This document shows positions 28,942 to 38,308 of a DNA stretch of 64,000 nt, one piece after another; within the stretch, counting starts at the first letter, position 1, and each line of letters begins with the position of its first letter. Location of the stretch: contig NZ_CP085051.1 of the NCBI RefSeq assembly GCF_020616335.1, positions 2,418,001 through 2,482,000 on the forward strand, written 5' to 3'. This DNA is from Corynebacterium uberis (lineage in GTDB: Bacteria; Actinomycetota; Actinomycetes; Mycobacteriales; Mycobacteriaceae). Below the pieces are notes generated by a model. It was not told the origin of the DNA and made no database searches. It saw only the letters and a list, made by a program, of their open reading frames with translations. The position numbers were made by a program, and so were the translations under genes.

Positions 28942-31329
28942 ATGAGCACCGCGCTAGACCACCCGCAGGACCCGCAGGCCGCGCCTCACAACGCGCGCAC
29001 CGACGCACGCACCGACGCACGCACCGACGCGCAACCCCAGCACATCCAACTCGGGGTTACCGGCATGACCTGCACCTCCTGTTCGGCACGCGTGGAGCGC
29101 AAGCTCAACAAGCTCGACGGCGTCACCGCGACGGTCAACTTTGCCACCGAGACCGCAGACATCACCGTCGCCCCGAGCCCCGACGGGCCGGATGCGGGTG
29201 CGCTTATCGACGTCGTCCGTGCCACCGGCTACGACGCCTACGCACTGGCCGGGCCGTCCGAGCCTGCGGCCGCAGGGACCGCCACCACCGCAGCGGATGC
29301 GCCAAGCGCGGGGACGGGGGGCGTCGATAAGCAGCATGCGGACCCGCTGACCCAGCGGCTGATCGTGTGCGCGCTGCTGGCCGCCCCCGTGCTGGTGATC
29401 TCCATGATCCCCGCCCTCCAATTCAGGCACTGGCAGTGGCTGGTCTTCGCGCTGGCCTCGCCGGTGTTCTTCTGGGGCGGCTGGCCGTTCCACCGGGCGG
29501 CGGCGATCAACCTGCGCCACGGCGCGTTCACCATGGACACGCTCATTTCCCTGGGCACGACCGCCGCCTACGTGTGGTCCTGCGTCGCGCTGTTTTGGGG
29601 CAATGCCGGCGAGCCGGGGATGGTCATGCACATGTCCCTGTCCGCCCACGCCGCGGCCGGGATGGATGAGATTTACCTCGAATCCGTGGCCGTGGTGATC
29701 ACGTTCCTGCTGCTTGGGCGGTGGTTTGAGCGGCGCGCCAAGTCCCGCTCCTCGGCCGCCCTGCGCGCCCTTTTGGACCTCGGCGCCAAGGAGGCCAGCG
29801 TCATCCGGGCTGATCGGGAGGTGCGGGTGCCCATCGGGCAGCTGGAGGTCGGAGACATCGCCGTGGTGCGCCCCGGGGAGAAGATCCCCTCCGACGGCAC
29901 CGTCACCGACGGCCACTCGGCGATAGATGAATCGCTGCTCACCGGCGAATCCGTGCCCGTCGACGTCAGCCCCGGCGCCACCGTCACCGGCGCCACCCTC
30001 AACACCTCCGGGCGGCTGCTCGTGCGCATCGATCGCATCGGGGAGGCCACCACGCTCGCCCAGCTAGGCCGGCTAGTCACCGCCGCGCAGGCCGGCAAAG
30101 CGCCCGTCCAGCGGCTCGCCGACCGCATCTCCCAATACTTCGTCCCCGCAGTCATGCTCATCGCCGCCGCCACCCTCGGCGCCCACCTGTGGGCCGGATC
30201 CGCCACCGCCGACGCCTTCGCCGCCGCCGTCGCCGTGCTCATCATCGCCTGCCCCTGCGCCCTCGGCCTGGCCACCCCCACCGCGCTACTGGTGGGCACC
30301 GGCCGCGGCGCCCAGTTAGGCCTGGTCATCCGCGGGCCCGAAGTCCTCGAATCGACCCGGCGCGCCAACACGGTCGTCATGGACAAAACCGGCACCATCA
30401 CCACCGGCGTCATGGAACTCACCGGCATCACCCCGCTTATCGACGCCCCCGCCCCCACCGACCTGCTCGCCCTCGCCGCCGCAGCCGAACAGGGCAGCGA
30501 ACACCCCATCGGCCGGGCCATCGTCACCGCAGCCACCGACACCGCCACCGACGCCGGCGCCCCCCTGCTGGAAGCCACCGCCTTCAGCGCCACCGCCGGC
30601 CAGGGCGTTCGCGCCACCGTCGACGGCCACGACATCAGCGTCACCCGACCCCCCGCCGACTGGGACCACCCCGCCCTGCGCGCCGCCACCGACCGCGGCG
30701 AAACCGCCGTCCTGCTGCGTATCGACGCCGCCGACGCCGCCCTGCTGACCATCAGCGACACCGTCAAAGACACCTCTCGCGCCGGAGTCGACACCCTGCG
30801 CGCACTGGGGCTCGAACCCTACCTGCTCACCGGCGACAACCCCGGCGCAGCCCGCAGCGTCGCCGCACACGTAGGAATCGACCCCAGCCACGTCATCGCG
30901 CAAGCCACCCCCGAAAGCAAAGTCGCCCACATCACCGCCCTACAAGACCAAGGCAAACGCGTCGCCATGATCGGCGACGGAGTCAACGACGCCGCAGCCC
31001 TCGCCGCCGCCGACCTCGGCCTCGCCATGGGCGCCGGATCCGACGTGGCCATCGAGGCCAGCGACATCACCCTCATGCACAATGACCTGCGCTGCGCCGG
31101 CGACGCCATCGCCCTTTCCCGACGCACCCTGCGCACCATCCGCGGCAACCTGTTCTGGGCCTTCGCCTACAACGTGGCACTCATCCCCGTCGCCGCGGCC
31201 GGCCTGCTCAACCCCATGTTCGCCGGAATCGCCATGGCAGCATCCTCCGTCTTTGTGGTCAGCAACTCCCTGCGCCTGCGCACCTTCCGCGGCACCACAG
31301 GCACGGGCGCGGCCGCTACAGCTGCTTAA
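28942..31329 (+). CDS. Copper-translocating P-type ATPase
   Basis: A 795-residue P1B ATPase. An N-terminal tail with three TDAR repeats is followed by one heavy-metal domain (GMTCTSCSARVERKL, Cys44 and Cys47). Membrane helices flank the transduction motif TGES, the CPC ion motif (ACPCALGLATPTA), phosphorylation DKTGT, SEHPIGRAIV and GDGVNDAAAL. The CPC motif and CsoR-like operator indicate Cu(I) export. One exact copy of the dispersed word encodes GGVDKQ in the linker after the metal domain (29317-29332), and another lies in the cytosolic loop (30435-30450). The stop region overlaps the convergent PadR gene by 14 bases. Confidence 0.92.
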   Translation: MSTALDHPQDPQAAPHNARTDARTDARTDAQPQHIQLGVTGMTCTSCSARVERKLNKLDGVTATVNFATETADITVAPSPDGPDAGALIDVVRATGYDAYALAGPSEPAAAGTATTAADAPSAGTGGVDKQHADPLTQRLIVCALLAAPVLVISMIPALQFRHWQWLVFALASPVFFWGGWPFHRAAAINLRHGAFTMDTLISLGTTAAYVWSCVALFWGNAGEPGMVMHMSLSAHAAAGMDEIYLESVAVVITFLLLGRWFERRAKSRSSAALRALLDLGAKEASVIRADREVRVPIGQLEVGDIAVVRPGEKIPSDGTVTDGHSAIDESLLTGESVPVDVSPGATVTGATLNTSGRLLVRIDRIGEATTLAQLGRLVTAAQAGKAPVQRLADRISQYFVPAVMLIAAATLGAHLWAGSATADAFAAAVAVLIIACPCALGLATPTALLVGTGRGAQLGLVIRGPEVLESTRRANTVVMDKTGTITTGVMELTGITPLIDAPAPTDLLALAAAAEQGSEHPIGRAIVTAATDTATDAGAPLLEATAFSATAGQGVRATVDGHDISVTRPPADWDHPALRAATDRGETAVLLRIDAADAALLTISDTVKDTSRAGVDTLRALGLEPYLLTGDNPGAARSVAAHVGIDPSHVIAQATPESKVAHITALQDQGKRVAMIGDGVNDAAALAAADLGLAMGAGSDVAIEASDITLMHNDLRCAGDAIALSRRTLRTIRGNLFWAFAYNVALIPVAAAGLLNPMFAGIAMAASSVFVVSNSLRLRTFRGTTGTGAAATAA
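29317..29332 (+). repeat. Exact copy of dispersed word inside the copper ATPase gene
   Basis: Encodes GGVDKQ in the variable linker after the metal-binding domain. A partial inverted copy (GCTTATCGACG, 29202-29212) lies 110 bases upstream, so the two could pair. Confidence 0.85.
30435..30450 (-). repeat. Exact inverted copy of dispersed word inside the copper ATPase gene
   Basis: GCTTATCGACGCCCCC; encodes LIDAPA in a loop between the phosphorylation site and the nucleotide-binding SEHP motif. Confidence 0.85.
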
Positions 31330-32158
31330 GGCGCTCCTGCGCCTCGCGCAGCACCGCGACGGCTTGCTCCAGCTGCGCCTCATCGAGAGCCTGCACCAGG
31401 TGGCCCAGCTTGCCCAGCTCCACGAAAGCCGCGCGCAGCTGCTCCGGAACCTGCGGGTCCTGCGCCGGGCCCTGTGCCGGACCTTGTGCCCACGGCGGGC
31501 CCGCCGGCCCTGCCGGCTGGTGTGCATCCTCCGGCTGCGCGTAGGCATCCAGGATCTGCGACCACTGCGCACTATTGTCCTCGGCGAGCTGGCGGCCCTC
31601 GTCGGTCAGCGTGGCCATCTTGCGCCCACCCTCAGCCGAGATGGTGATCATGCCCTCATCCTCCAGCATGCTCAACGTGGGGTAGACGGTCCCCGGGCTC
31701 GGGACCCAATTACCGCCCGTGCGCTCCTTGATCTGCGTAATCAACTGGTAGCCGTGCATCGGCTCCTGCGCCAGCAACGTGACAATCACCGCGCGCAAAT
31801 CTCCGCGCCCGGCGCGCCCGCCACGCCCGCGGCCACGACGGCGAGAATGCGGATGCGGGTGCGGATGGCCATGTCGGCGGCCCTGGGGGTGGGCATGGGG
31901 ACCCGGGTGGGGGCCCGCCTCGGGGCCGAAGCCCGGCGTGGGGGCGGACCCGAAACGCGGATCCCAACCCCAGCCGCCCTGGGCGGGGCTGTTGTCGGGT
32001 CCGGGGCCGTGACCGTGATTGTGATTGTGATTGTGGCCGGGATTGTGGCCGGGGCCGCCCCGGCGCATTCCGCGGCGGGCGTGGGGACCGGAGCCCCCCG
32101 GCCCGGAGCGGTGGAAGGGCCCGGAGAAGTCTGCGGGCCAATCGTTGAAGCTTTCCAT
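31316..32158 (-). CDS. PadR family regulator with His/Gly-rich N-terminal extension
   Basis: A 280-residue PadR regulator. Residues about 120-205 form the winged helix (RAVIVTLLAQEPMHGYQLI, VPSPGTVYPTLSMLEDEGMI), and the C-terminus is a helical dimerisation region ending at residue 280. In front of it, residues about 38-110 are extremely His-, Gly- and Pro-rich, with runs such as HNHNHNHGHG and HPHPHPHS, a layout able to bind divalent metal or copper. It converges on the copper ATPase and overlaps its end by 14 bases. PadR proteins usually repress their own promoter; inverted and direct TATCG elements lie upstream at 32220-32326. Confidence 0.85.
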   Translation of the reverse strand: MESFNDWPADFSGPFHRSGPGGSGPHARRGMRRGGPGHNPGHNHNHNHGHGPGPDNSPAQGGWGWDPRFGSAPTPGFGPEAGPHPGPHAHPQGRRHGHPHPHPHSRRRGRGRGGRAGRGDLRAVIVTLLAQEPMHGYQLITQIKERTGGNWVPSPGTVYPTLSMLEDEGMITISAEGGRKMATLTDEGRQLAEDNSAQWSQILDAYAQPEDAHQPAGPAGPPWAQGPAQGPAQDPQVPEQLRAAFVELGKLGHLVQALDEAQLEQAVAVLREAQERLKQL

Positions 32159-32219
32159 GGTGGCATCACTTTCTGTTCTCGTGCGCGGCGGGCTGATCCC
32201 ATCGCGCGTGATGCTACCA

Positions 32220-32326
32220 ACGATATAGTAGCGATATATCGTTGCGCAAACTAGGGTGGGGAATAGTATTATTCCGCCAGGTAAACGCTTGTATCGCTAT
32301 CTCTATCGCAGATGTATCGCTATCTC
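32220..32326 (-). promoter_or_regulatory. Candidate PadR operator cluster
   Basis: Perfect inverted repeat ACGATATA (32220-32227) / TATATCGT (32235-32242), followed by two direct copies of TATCGCTATCTC (32292-32303 and 32315-32326) with another TATCGC between them. All lie between the PadR start and the end of dnaB. PadR regulators bind ATAT-containing palindromes, so autoregulation is likely. Confidence 0.55.
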
Positions 32327-32344
32327 CTTCGGCGATGCAGGTAG

Positions 32345-33787
32345 CTACCCGCGCGCCATATCCACAAACCGGGAATATTTCAGCTGATGGGCCACCGTCA
32401 CGGTATCGATGGGCCCGCCACGGTGCTTGGCCAAAATGATGTCCGCCTCACCGGCGCGCTCATTGTCCCGGTCCTGCGAATCCGGCCGATACAACAGCAT
32501 GACCATGTCCGCATCCTGCTCCAGCGAACCCGACTCGCGCAGGTCCGCCAGCTGCGGGCGCTTATCCGTGCGCGCTTCCGGCCCACGGTTGAGCTGAGAG
32601 ATCGCCACCAGCGGCACATCCAGCTCCTTGGCCAACAGCTTCAGCGAGCGGGAGAACTCAGAAACCTCCTGCTGGCGCGACTCCACCCGCTTGCCGGAGG
32701 TCATCAGCTGCAGGTAGTCCACCACGATGAGCTGCAAGTCATGCTTCTGCTTGAGGCGGCGGGCCTTGGCGCGAATGTCCATCATCGTCATGTTGGAGGA
32801 ATCGTCAATGAACAGCGGCGCCTCAGAGATCTGGCCCACCCGGTTAGCCAGCTTTTCCCACTCCGCGTCATCCATCTTCCCGGAGCGCATGTCAGACAGC
32901 CTGATCTCTGTCTCTGCGGACAGCAGCCGCATGGTGATCTCCGTCTTGGACATTTCCAGAGAGAAGATCACCGAGGCCTTGTCATGCTTGATGGAGCAGG
33001 AACGCACAAAGTCCAGCGCCAGCGTGGACTTGCCCACGCCGGGGCGCGCCGCCACGATGATCATCTGCCCGCCGTGCAGGCCCTGCGTGAGGCTATCGAG
33101 GTCAATAAACCCCGTGGGCACGCCTTGAGCCAGGCCGCCGTGCGAAGAGATCATGTCTATCTCATCGAGGGTGGGCTGCAGGATATCGGCCAGGACCTCA
33201 TAGTCTTCGGCGGACTTGTCCCGGTTGATGGCAAAGACTTCCTGCTGGGCCATGTCCACCACGGCATCTACTTCAGCGCCCTCAGCACCTTCATAGCCCA
33301 GCTGCACCACGCGCGTGCCGGCGTCGACAAGCCTGCGCAACGTCGCCTTTTCCTCCACGATTTCCGCGTAATAGCGGGCATTCGCGGCGGTAGGAACCGA
33401 GGCGATGAGCGTGTGCAGATACGGCGGGCCGCCCACCCGGTCCAGCTCGTTGCTGCGCTCCAGGCGCGCGGCGACGATGACCGGGTCGATCTCCTTGCTT
33501 TCCGCAAACAGATCGATGATGGCCCGGTAAATCAGCGTGTGGGCGGGGTGATAGAAGTCATCCGGGGTAAGAATCTCAATGATGTCCAGCACCGTCGTGG
33601 GGCTCAGCAGCATGGCGCCGAGTACGCCCTGCTCCGCCTCCCGATCGTGCGGAGGCTGACGGAAACCCGGGCTCGCCGCACCCCGGTTCGACCCCCGACC
33701 GGCGTACTCGCCCGGGTCCTCTGGGGCCTCCGGCGGCGGCACGTAGCCATCATCATCAAAACTGACCCCAGAGATGCCGGTACTCAT
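32345..33787 (-). CDS. dnaB: Replicative DNA helicase DnaB
   Basis: A 480-residue RecA-fold helicase. The N-terminal DnaB domain starts near DREAEQGVLGAMLLSP; the Walker A is ARPGVGKST, and Walker B is LIVVDYLQLM. RQQEVSEFSRSLKLLAKEL and SQLNRGPEARTDKRPQLADLRESG (seen in segments) are the C-terminal signature. It unwinds duplex DNA ahead of the replisome. The length shows no intein, unlike mycobacterial DnaB. The ATG at 33787 precedes MSTGISGVSF. dnaB lies about 2.2 kb from the phased DnaA-box array. Confidence 0.94.
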   Translation of the reverse strand: MSTGISGVSFDDDGYVPPPEAPEDPGEYAGRGSNRGAASPGFRQPPHDREAEQGVLGAMLLSPTTVLDIIEILTPDDFYHPAHTLIYRAIIDLFAESKEIDPVIVAARLERSNELDRVGGPPYLHTLIASVPTAANARYYAEIVEEKATLRRLVDAGTRVVQLGYEGAEGAEVDAVVDMAQQEVFAINRDKSAEDYEVLADILQPTLDEIDMISSHGGLAQGVPTGFIDLDSLTQGLHGGQMIIVAARPGVGKSTLALDFVRSCSIKHDKASVIFSLEMSKTEITMRLLSAETEIRLSDMRSGKMDDAEWEKLANRVGQISEAPLFIDDSSNMTMMDIRAKARRLKQKHDLQLIVVDYLQLMTSGKRVESRQQEVSEFSRSLKLLAKELDVPLVAISQLNRGPEARTDKRPQLADLRESGSLEQDADMVMLLYRPDSQDRDNERAGEADIILAKHRGGPIDTVTVAHQLKYSRFVDMARG

Positions 33788-33910
33788 CGTGCCTCCTGCG
33801 CCCCTTCCTCCAGCTCGCGCACGCAACCCACGCGCCCTTTAGATCCTAGCCCCCGCTCCCACCGCTGCTAGGCATCCTGCAGGCAGGCGGGGGTGGGGTG
33901 GGGACAACTC

Positions 33911-35776
33911 CTAGCTATCCACAGCCTGCGGCTTTTCGGAGGCCCGGGCGATCGCATCCGCCGCCCTGATGAGGGCAAGATGGGAAAACGCCTGCGGGTA
34001 ATTGCCCGCCATCCGGCCGGTGGCCGGGTCATACTCCTCGGCCAGCAGGCCCAGATCCGAGGCGAAGCCACACAGGGCGTCGAAGGTGCGCTGCGCATCA
34101 GCCAGCCGCCCGGACGCCGCGTACTGCTCCGCCAGCCAAAAGGCGCACATGACAAACGGGTACTCGTCGCCCTCCAGGCCGTCGATGCCCTTCTGGGTGC
34201 GGTAGCGGTAAACCAACCCGTCCCCGGCAACCAGGTCGCGCTCGATGCGCGCCACCGTGCCCAGCATCGCCGGATCATCAGCGGCAACGAACCCCGTCTG
34301 GGGCAGCTGCAGCAGGGACGCATCTACCTCGGTGGACCCGTAGGTCTGGGTGAAACAGTTCAGCTCCCGGTTGAAGCCGCGCTCCCAGATCTCCGCGTGC
34401 AGGCGCTCCCGGTACTCCCGCCACACCTCCACGTCACCGCAGTAGCCGTGCTCCTCTACCGCGCGGATGCCCTCATTAAACGCCGCCCACATCATCACCC
34501 GACCGTGCGTGAAGTAGTGGCGCTCCCCGCGCATCTCCCAGATGCCATGATCGCGCTGCTCAACGTGCTCCATGCAGTAGGCCAGCAGCTGCTCCTGGAG
34601 GCCCCACGTGTAGGGCGTGTCCGCGTAGCCGGCATCGCGCAGCGCCGCCAGCGCGAGCATCACCTCGCCGACCACATCGGCCTGGTACTGCGCCGCGGCA
34701 CCGTTGCCCACCCGCACCGGGCGGGAGCCCTCATAGCCGGCCAGGTGCGTCAACTCCCGCTCGGGAAGCTCTCGACGCCCATCCAGCCCGTACATGATCT
34801 GCAGTTTCGACGGGTCGCCCGCCACCGCCCGCAGCAGCCAGTTACGCCATCCGGTCGCCCCCTTGATCAGGCCATGGTCCACCATCACCTGCACCGTCAG
34901 GGAGGCATCACGCAACCAGGTGTAGCGGTAGTCCCAGTTGCGGGTGCCGCCGAAGTCCTCGGGTAACGACGCCGTCGGGGCCGCCACAATGCCGCCCGTC
35001 TCATTGTCCGTCAGCGCGCGCAGCACCAGCAGGGACCGCTCCACGAAGGGATGCTGATCGGGGCCGCCGACGTCGAGAAGCTCCACCCAATCACCCCAGA
35101 AGTCCTCCGCCTCCGCCAGGGCCTCATCGCAGTTGATGGGATCCGGGATCGACTCCCACGGCTTAAACCACGTCAGGGACCAATCCGCCCGCTCCCCGGC
35201 GTGCAGCGTGGTCGTGCCAGACAGCTGATCAAAGACGCCGCCGGAAGGATCCTCCTCCGGGTCCGCCAAAGAATCGTCATACTCCAGGCCCGGGCCGTAG
35301 AGCACGATCCCATCCGGGCCGCCCGTGCACACCAAGCCACTGTGCGCAGCGCCCTCACTCGGCTCCAGCGGGCGCAGCCACGGACGCACCTGCCCGTAGT
35401 GGAAGCGGATGCGCATCTCCTGGCGCACCTCAACAGTGCCGCTGAGGCATTCCACGCGGCGGATGAGATCCGCCTCCCCATTGTTGGGGGTCATGAAATC
35501 CAGCACCCGCGCTGTGCCTGTGGGGGTGGACCACTGGGTCTCCAGGATGAAGGTATTTCCCACGTAACGCCGGGCCGTTACTGTACCGCCGGGGCAGGAT
35601 AGCTTCCAGCGGCCATCAGCCTTGTGGCCCAGAATCGCGGAAAACAGCGCCCCCGAGTCAAACCGCGGCAGGCACAGCCAGTCGATGGACCCGTGCCGGG
35701 AGACCAGGGCAGCGGTGTGTTGGTCGGACAGCAGCGCGTACTCTTCCAGCGGCGTGCTTGCAGGCTTAGCGGTCAC
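33911..35776 (-). CDS. Glycoside hydrolase family 15 protein (glucoamylase/trehalase-like)
   Basis: A 621-residue cytosolic GH15-type enzyme. The N-terminus EEYALLSDQHTAALVSRHGSIDWLCLPRFDS (seen in parts) is the family start, NWDYRYTWLRDASLT is the conserved catalytic-barrel segment with the general acid region, and AFNEGIRAVEEHG lies in the C-terminal half of the (alpha/alpha)6 barrel. Actinobacterial relatives act as trehalases or glucoamylases, so trehalose or alpha-glucan turnover is the likely role. It has no signal peptide. The 3' end is 120 bases from the dnaB start region. Confidence 0.85.
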   Translation of the reverse strand: MTAKPASTPLEEYALLSDQHTAALVSRHGSIDWLCLPRFDSGALFSAILGHKADGRWKLSCPGGTVTARRYVGNTFILETQWSTPTGTARVLDFMTPNNGEADLIRRVECLSGTVEVRQEMRIRFHYGQVRPWLRPLEPSEGAAHSGLVCTGGPDGIVLYGPGLEYDDSLADPEEDPSGGVFDQLSGTTTLHAGERADWSLTWFKPWESIPDPINCDEALAEAEDFWGDWVELLDVGGPDQHPFVERSLLVLRALTDNETGGIVAAPTASLPEDFGGTRNWDYRYTWLRDASLTVQVMVDHGLIKGATGWRNWLLRAVAGDPSKLQIMYGLDGRRELPERELTHLAGYEGSRPVRVGNGAAAQYQADVVGEVMLALAALRDAGYADTPYTWGLQEQLLAYCMEHVEQRDHGIWEMRGERHYFTHGRVMMWAAFNEGIRAVEEHGYCGDVEVWREYRERLHAEIWERGFNRELNCFTQTYGSTEVDASLLQLPQTGFVAADDPAMLGTVARIERDLVAGDGLVYRYRTQKGIDGLEGDEYPFVMCAFWLAEQYAASGRLADAQRTFDALCGFASDLGLLAEEYDPATGRMAGNYPQAFSHLALIRAADAIARASEKPQAVDS

Positions 35777-35966
35777 ACTTACTCCATGTGTTTGTTATTG
35801 CGATGGTGATTCGGGTTGCGGGGGCGCCGCGACTTCGGGCTGTACCGCGACAGGTCTGTCCCGGCCGCGGCGAAGCGACAGGCCGAGCGGCCCGCCGCGG
35901 GTGCCCCAGGGGAATAGGCCGTGCGGACCTGTCCCCAGGCCCTCTCCGGCCCCGTGCGCGGCGCGG

Positions 35967-35989
35967 TTATCCACAAGCCCTGTGGATAA
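35967..35989. promoter_or_regulatory. Inverted pair of DnaA boxes
   Basis: TTATCCACA (35967-35975) and its inverse TGTGGATAA (35981-35989) are separated by five bases. Each is a perfect DnaA-box consensus. Confidence 0.75.
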
Positions 35990-36263
35990 CGTGGTGGGTG
36001 TGTCCCCTTTCGGCCCATTACCGGGGCAAAAAGGTCCACCCCGGCTCCGGACGGGCGATTCGGGCGCCATGCTACCGGCGGCGCGGGGGTCCACACAAAT
36101 CTATTATCCATGCAGGTCAGGGGCATACCGCGACCACAGCCAGTGGATCCACGTATGCGCTGTATGTTCCCAGGGCACTACCGGACCGCGCAACGCCATG
36201 ACCGGCACAGACGGTGCGTAGTGCGGGCAGCAGCAGCCCTACCACTGGGCGGGCGGGGCGAAC

Positions 36264-36322
36264 TTATCCCCAGTTATCCACAGTTATTCACAGTTGTCCA
36301 CAGCCATCCCCAGCTGTCCACA
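36264..36322 (+). promoter_or_regulatory. Phased array of six DnaA boxes
   Basis: Nine-base boxes start every 10 bases: TTATCCCCA (36264), TTATCCACA (36274), TTATTCACA (36284), TTGTCCACA (36294), CCATCCCCA (36304) and CTGTCCACA (36314). Two are perfect consensus, the others have one to three changes. The exact 10-base period would place all boxes on one face of the helix. Confidence 0.75.
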
Positions 36323-36574
36323 GTGGCCTGGATAGCGGGGGTGCGAAGGCCGCTCAGTGGACGGCTGCTCAGTGGATGGCTGTCCGCGGACCGCTGCCTG
36401 CGCACGCGGCATCCGGACGCAACAACGGCCCCTGTCCCTCACGTAAGCTGCGCGGGCGCGGGGCGCCGACACGGCTCGGTAGGGCAGAGGCCGCTGTTGT
36501 GCTGTTGTCGTTGTGGCCGCTGGCGCCTTGTGCTTTAAGGCGCGCGGCCGCCGTCTGTGACGTAAAGCGGGGCT

Positions 36575-37027
36575 TTACGCGGAGACGACCTCAAAGTCCA
36601 CATTCGCTGCAACGTCCTTGTGCAGCTGAACCTTGACGCGGTACTTGCCGGTCGACTTGACCAGGCCCTTGGGCAGCTCCACGGAGCGCTTGTCCACCTT
36701 GGGACCGCCAGCCTTGGCGATCGCGGCGACAATGTCATCGGCCTTCACGGAGCCGAAGAGCTTGCCCTTCTCAGAGGTGCGCATAGAGATGGTCACACCG
36801 GTGAGGGCGTCGAGCTGCTGGCGCACCTCGTGCGCGTGGTCCAGGTCGCGGATCTCGCGGGCCTGCTGGGCACGCTTGATGCCCTCGATCTGCTTCTCGG
36901 CGCCGCGGGTGGCCACGATGGCCAGGCCGCGGGGAAGCAGCAAGTTTCGTCCGTAGCCGTCTTTGACCTCCACGATGTCGCCTGCGACACCGAGGTTGTC
37001 AACGGCAGCGGTGAGGATCAGCTTCAT
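36575..37027 (-). CDS. rplI: 50S ribosomal protein L9
   Basis: A 150-residue L9. The N-terminal [34 protein letters not shown] (seen in segments) is the family hallmark, joined by a long central helix to the C-terminal domain that contacts 23S rRNA. It is the last gene of the rpsF-ssb-rplI unit on the minus strand; rpsR is not between ssb and rplI here. A small GTAAAGC/GCTTTAC hairpin overlaps the stop and may contribute to termination. Confidence 0.95.
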   Translation of the reverse strand: MKLILTAAVDNLGVAGDIVEVKDGYGRNLLLPRGLAIVATRGAEKQIEGIKRAQQAREIRDLDHAHEVRQQLDALTGVTISMRTSEKGKLFGSVKADDIVAAIAKAGGPKVDKRSVELPKGLVKSTGKYRVKVQLHKDVAANVDFEVVSA

Positions 37028-37098
37028 GATCCCTGCCTTTCGTTGTCTTTGAAGAAGTTCTGCCTGGTGCGTGGTTCGCGCATGAGATGCGCGTGGGA

Positions 37099-37707
37099 TC
37101 AGAAGGGGGGTTCGTCGTCGCCCGCGCCGAAACCGCCGGCCGGGGGAGCGGAGTTCCAGGGGTCATTGTCGGGCCCCTGGGATTGGCCGCCGCCGAAACC
37201 GCCGTGGTTATTGTGCTGGCTGGGGGCTTGGGACTGCCCGCCACCAAAGCCGCCTTGGTTCTGGTTGGGCTGGGACTGCCCGGATTGGCCGCCGCGGTTC
37301 CCCGATCCGCCACCGAAGCCGCCGCCCTGCCCGCCTTCGCGGGGGTTGCGGTTGACCTGGGCTGAGGCGTAGCGCAGTGAGGGCCCGAGGTCATCGACCT
37401 CGATCTCATAGACGGTACGGTTCTCGCCTTCACGGTTTTGGTAGGAGCGTTGGCGCAGCCGGCCGGTCACGATGATGCGCATGCCCTTGGTCAGGGATTC
37501 TGCGACATTCTCCGCGGCCTGCCGCCACACGTTGCAGGTCAAAAACAGCGCCTCGCCGTCCTCCCAGCGGTTTTCTTGAGAGTTAAACCGGCGGGGGGTT
37601 GAGGCGATACGGAAATTTGCTACCGCCGCACCCGAGGGGGTGTAGCGCAGCTCGGGGTCGTTGACGCAGTTGCCAACGACCGTGATTGTGGTGTCTCCCA
37701 TTGCCAT
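37099..37707 (-). CDS. ssb: Single-stranded DNA-binding protein
   Basis: A 202-residue SSB. Residues 1-110 form the OB fold ([20 protein letters not shown], then [20 protein letters not shown], shown as separate segments), residues about 120-190 are a Gly/Gln/Asn-rich linker with many GG and GGFGGG units, and the C-terminal tip DDEPPF is the acidic tail that recruits replication and repair proteins. The ATG at 37707 (MAMGDTT) follows an AAAGG site; a second ATG six bases later is also possible. It lies between rpsF and rplI. Confidence 0.93.
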   Translation of the reverse strand: MAMGDTTITVVGNCVNDPELRYTPSGAAVANFRIASTPRRFNSQENRWEDGEALFLTCNVWRQAAENVAESLTKGMRIIVTGRLRQRSYQNREGENRTVYEIEVDDLGPSLRYASAQVNRNPREGGQGGGFGGGSGNRGGQSGQSQPNQNQGGFGGGQSQAPSQHNNHGGFGGGQSQGPDNDPWNSAPPAGGFGAGDDEPPF

Positions 37708-37889
37708 GGCTTGAAGGTGCTGCCTTTCTGCTCGCTGTGGTGGTCCGGGTTGGGGTGGCGGCATACTGCCGCCGGGTTGTGTCCCCCACACCGATCCCGT
37801 ACTGGTTGGTCAGGTCCCCCCTGCTGGCCGGGGTGGCGTTGGTGCGCCGGGTCCGGGCCTAAAGGGTCTGTACCGCCCAGTATCCACGG

Positions 37890-38177
37890 TTACTTGTCGG
37901 TGCGCAGAACCTTGGTACGCAGAATGTTGTCGTTGAGGTTGAGAAGGCGGTCGACTTCCTTGACGGTGTCTGCCTCGCATTCGAGGTTCACCACCACGTA
38001 GACGCCCTCTTCCTTCTTTTCGATCGGGTAGGCCAGGTGGCGCTTGCCCCAGACATCTACCTTCTCGACGGTGCCCTTTTCCTTGCGGACCACGTCAAGG
38101 AACTTCTCCAGGGACGGGGCTGCGGTGCGCGCATCCTGGGACGGATCCAGGATGATCATGATTTCGTAGTGACGCAC
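37890..38177 (-). CDS. rpsF: 30S ribosomal protein S6
   Basis: A 95-residue S6 ([20 protein letters not shown] start). A GTG at 38177 is preferred over two ATGs 9-12 bases upstream because AGGAGG then sits eleven bases before it and the protein begins with the usual MRHYE, whereas the ATGs overlap or abut the AGGAGG. S6 binds S18 and the central domain of 16S rRNA. First gene of the rpsF-ssb-rplI set. Confidence 0.92.
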   Translation of the reverse strand: MRHYEIMIILDPSQDARTAAPSLEKFLDVVRKEKGTVEKVDVWGKRHLAYPIEKKEEGVYVVVNLECEADTVKEVDRLLNLNDNILRTKVLRTDK

Positions 38178-38308
38178 GGACCTCATCACCTCCTATGGTC
38201 TAGTAATTGAAATAGTGTCGGCCACGCCCCATCATGAGGCATGGCAGGAGGGTCGTTGCGTCAAGCAACTTTTCCAAGATACCCTATTGGGCCTGCTGAA
38301 ACAATCCT

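Larger units (their letters stand above)
35777..36574. other. 798-base intergenic region carrying DnaA-box groups
   Basis: I see no convincing gene. It holds an inverted pair of DnaA boxes (35967-35989), a partial box (TTATCCATG, near 36104), a phased array of six boxes (36264-36322), and a short direct repeat (CTCAGTGGA units near 36352-36380). Open frames here are short, lack ribosome binding sites and have no recognisable domain. Confidence 0.7.

Noticed and set aside
35622..36221. Open frames of 100-200 codons in the 35.8-36.5 kb gap
   Set aside because: No start signals, no domain, and they overlap the GH15 start or the DnaA-box array.
35967..36322. The DnaA-box region as the chromosomal origin
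   Set aside because: dnaA, dnaN, rpmH and an AT-rich unwinding region are absent; the neighbours are the usual rplI/ssb/dnaB group, which in other actinobacteria lies away from oriC.
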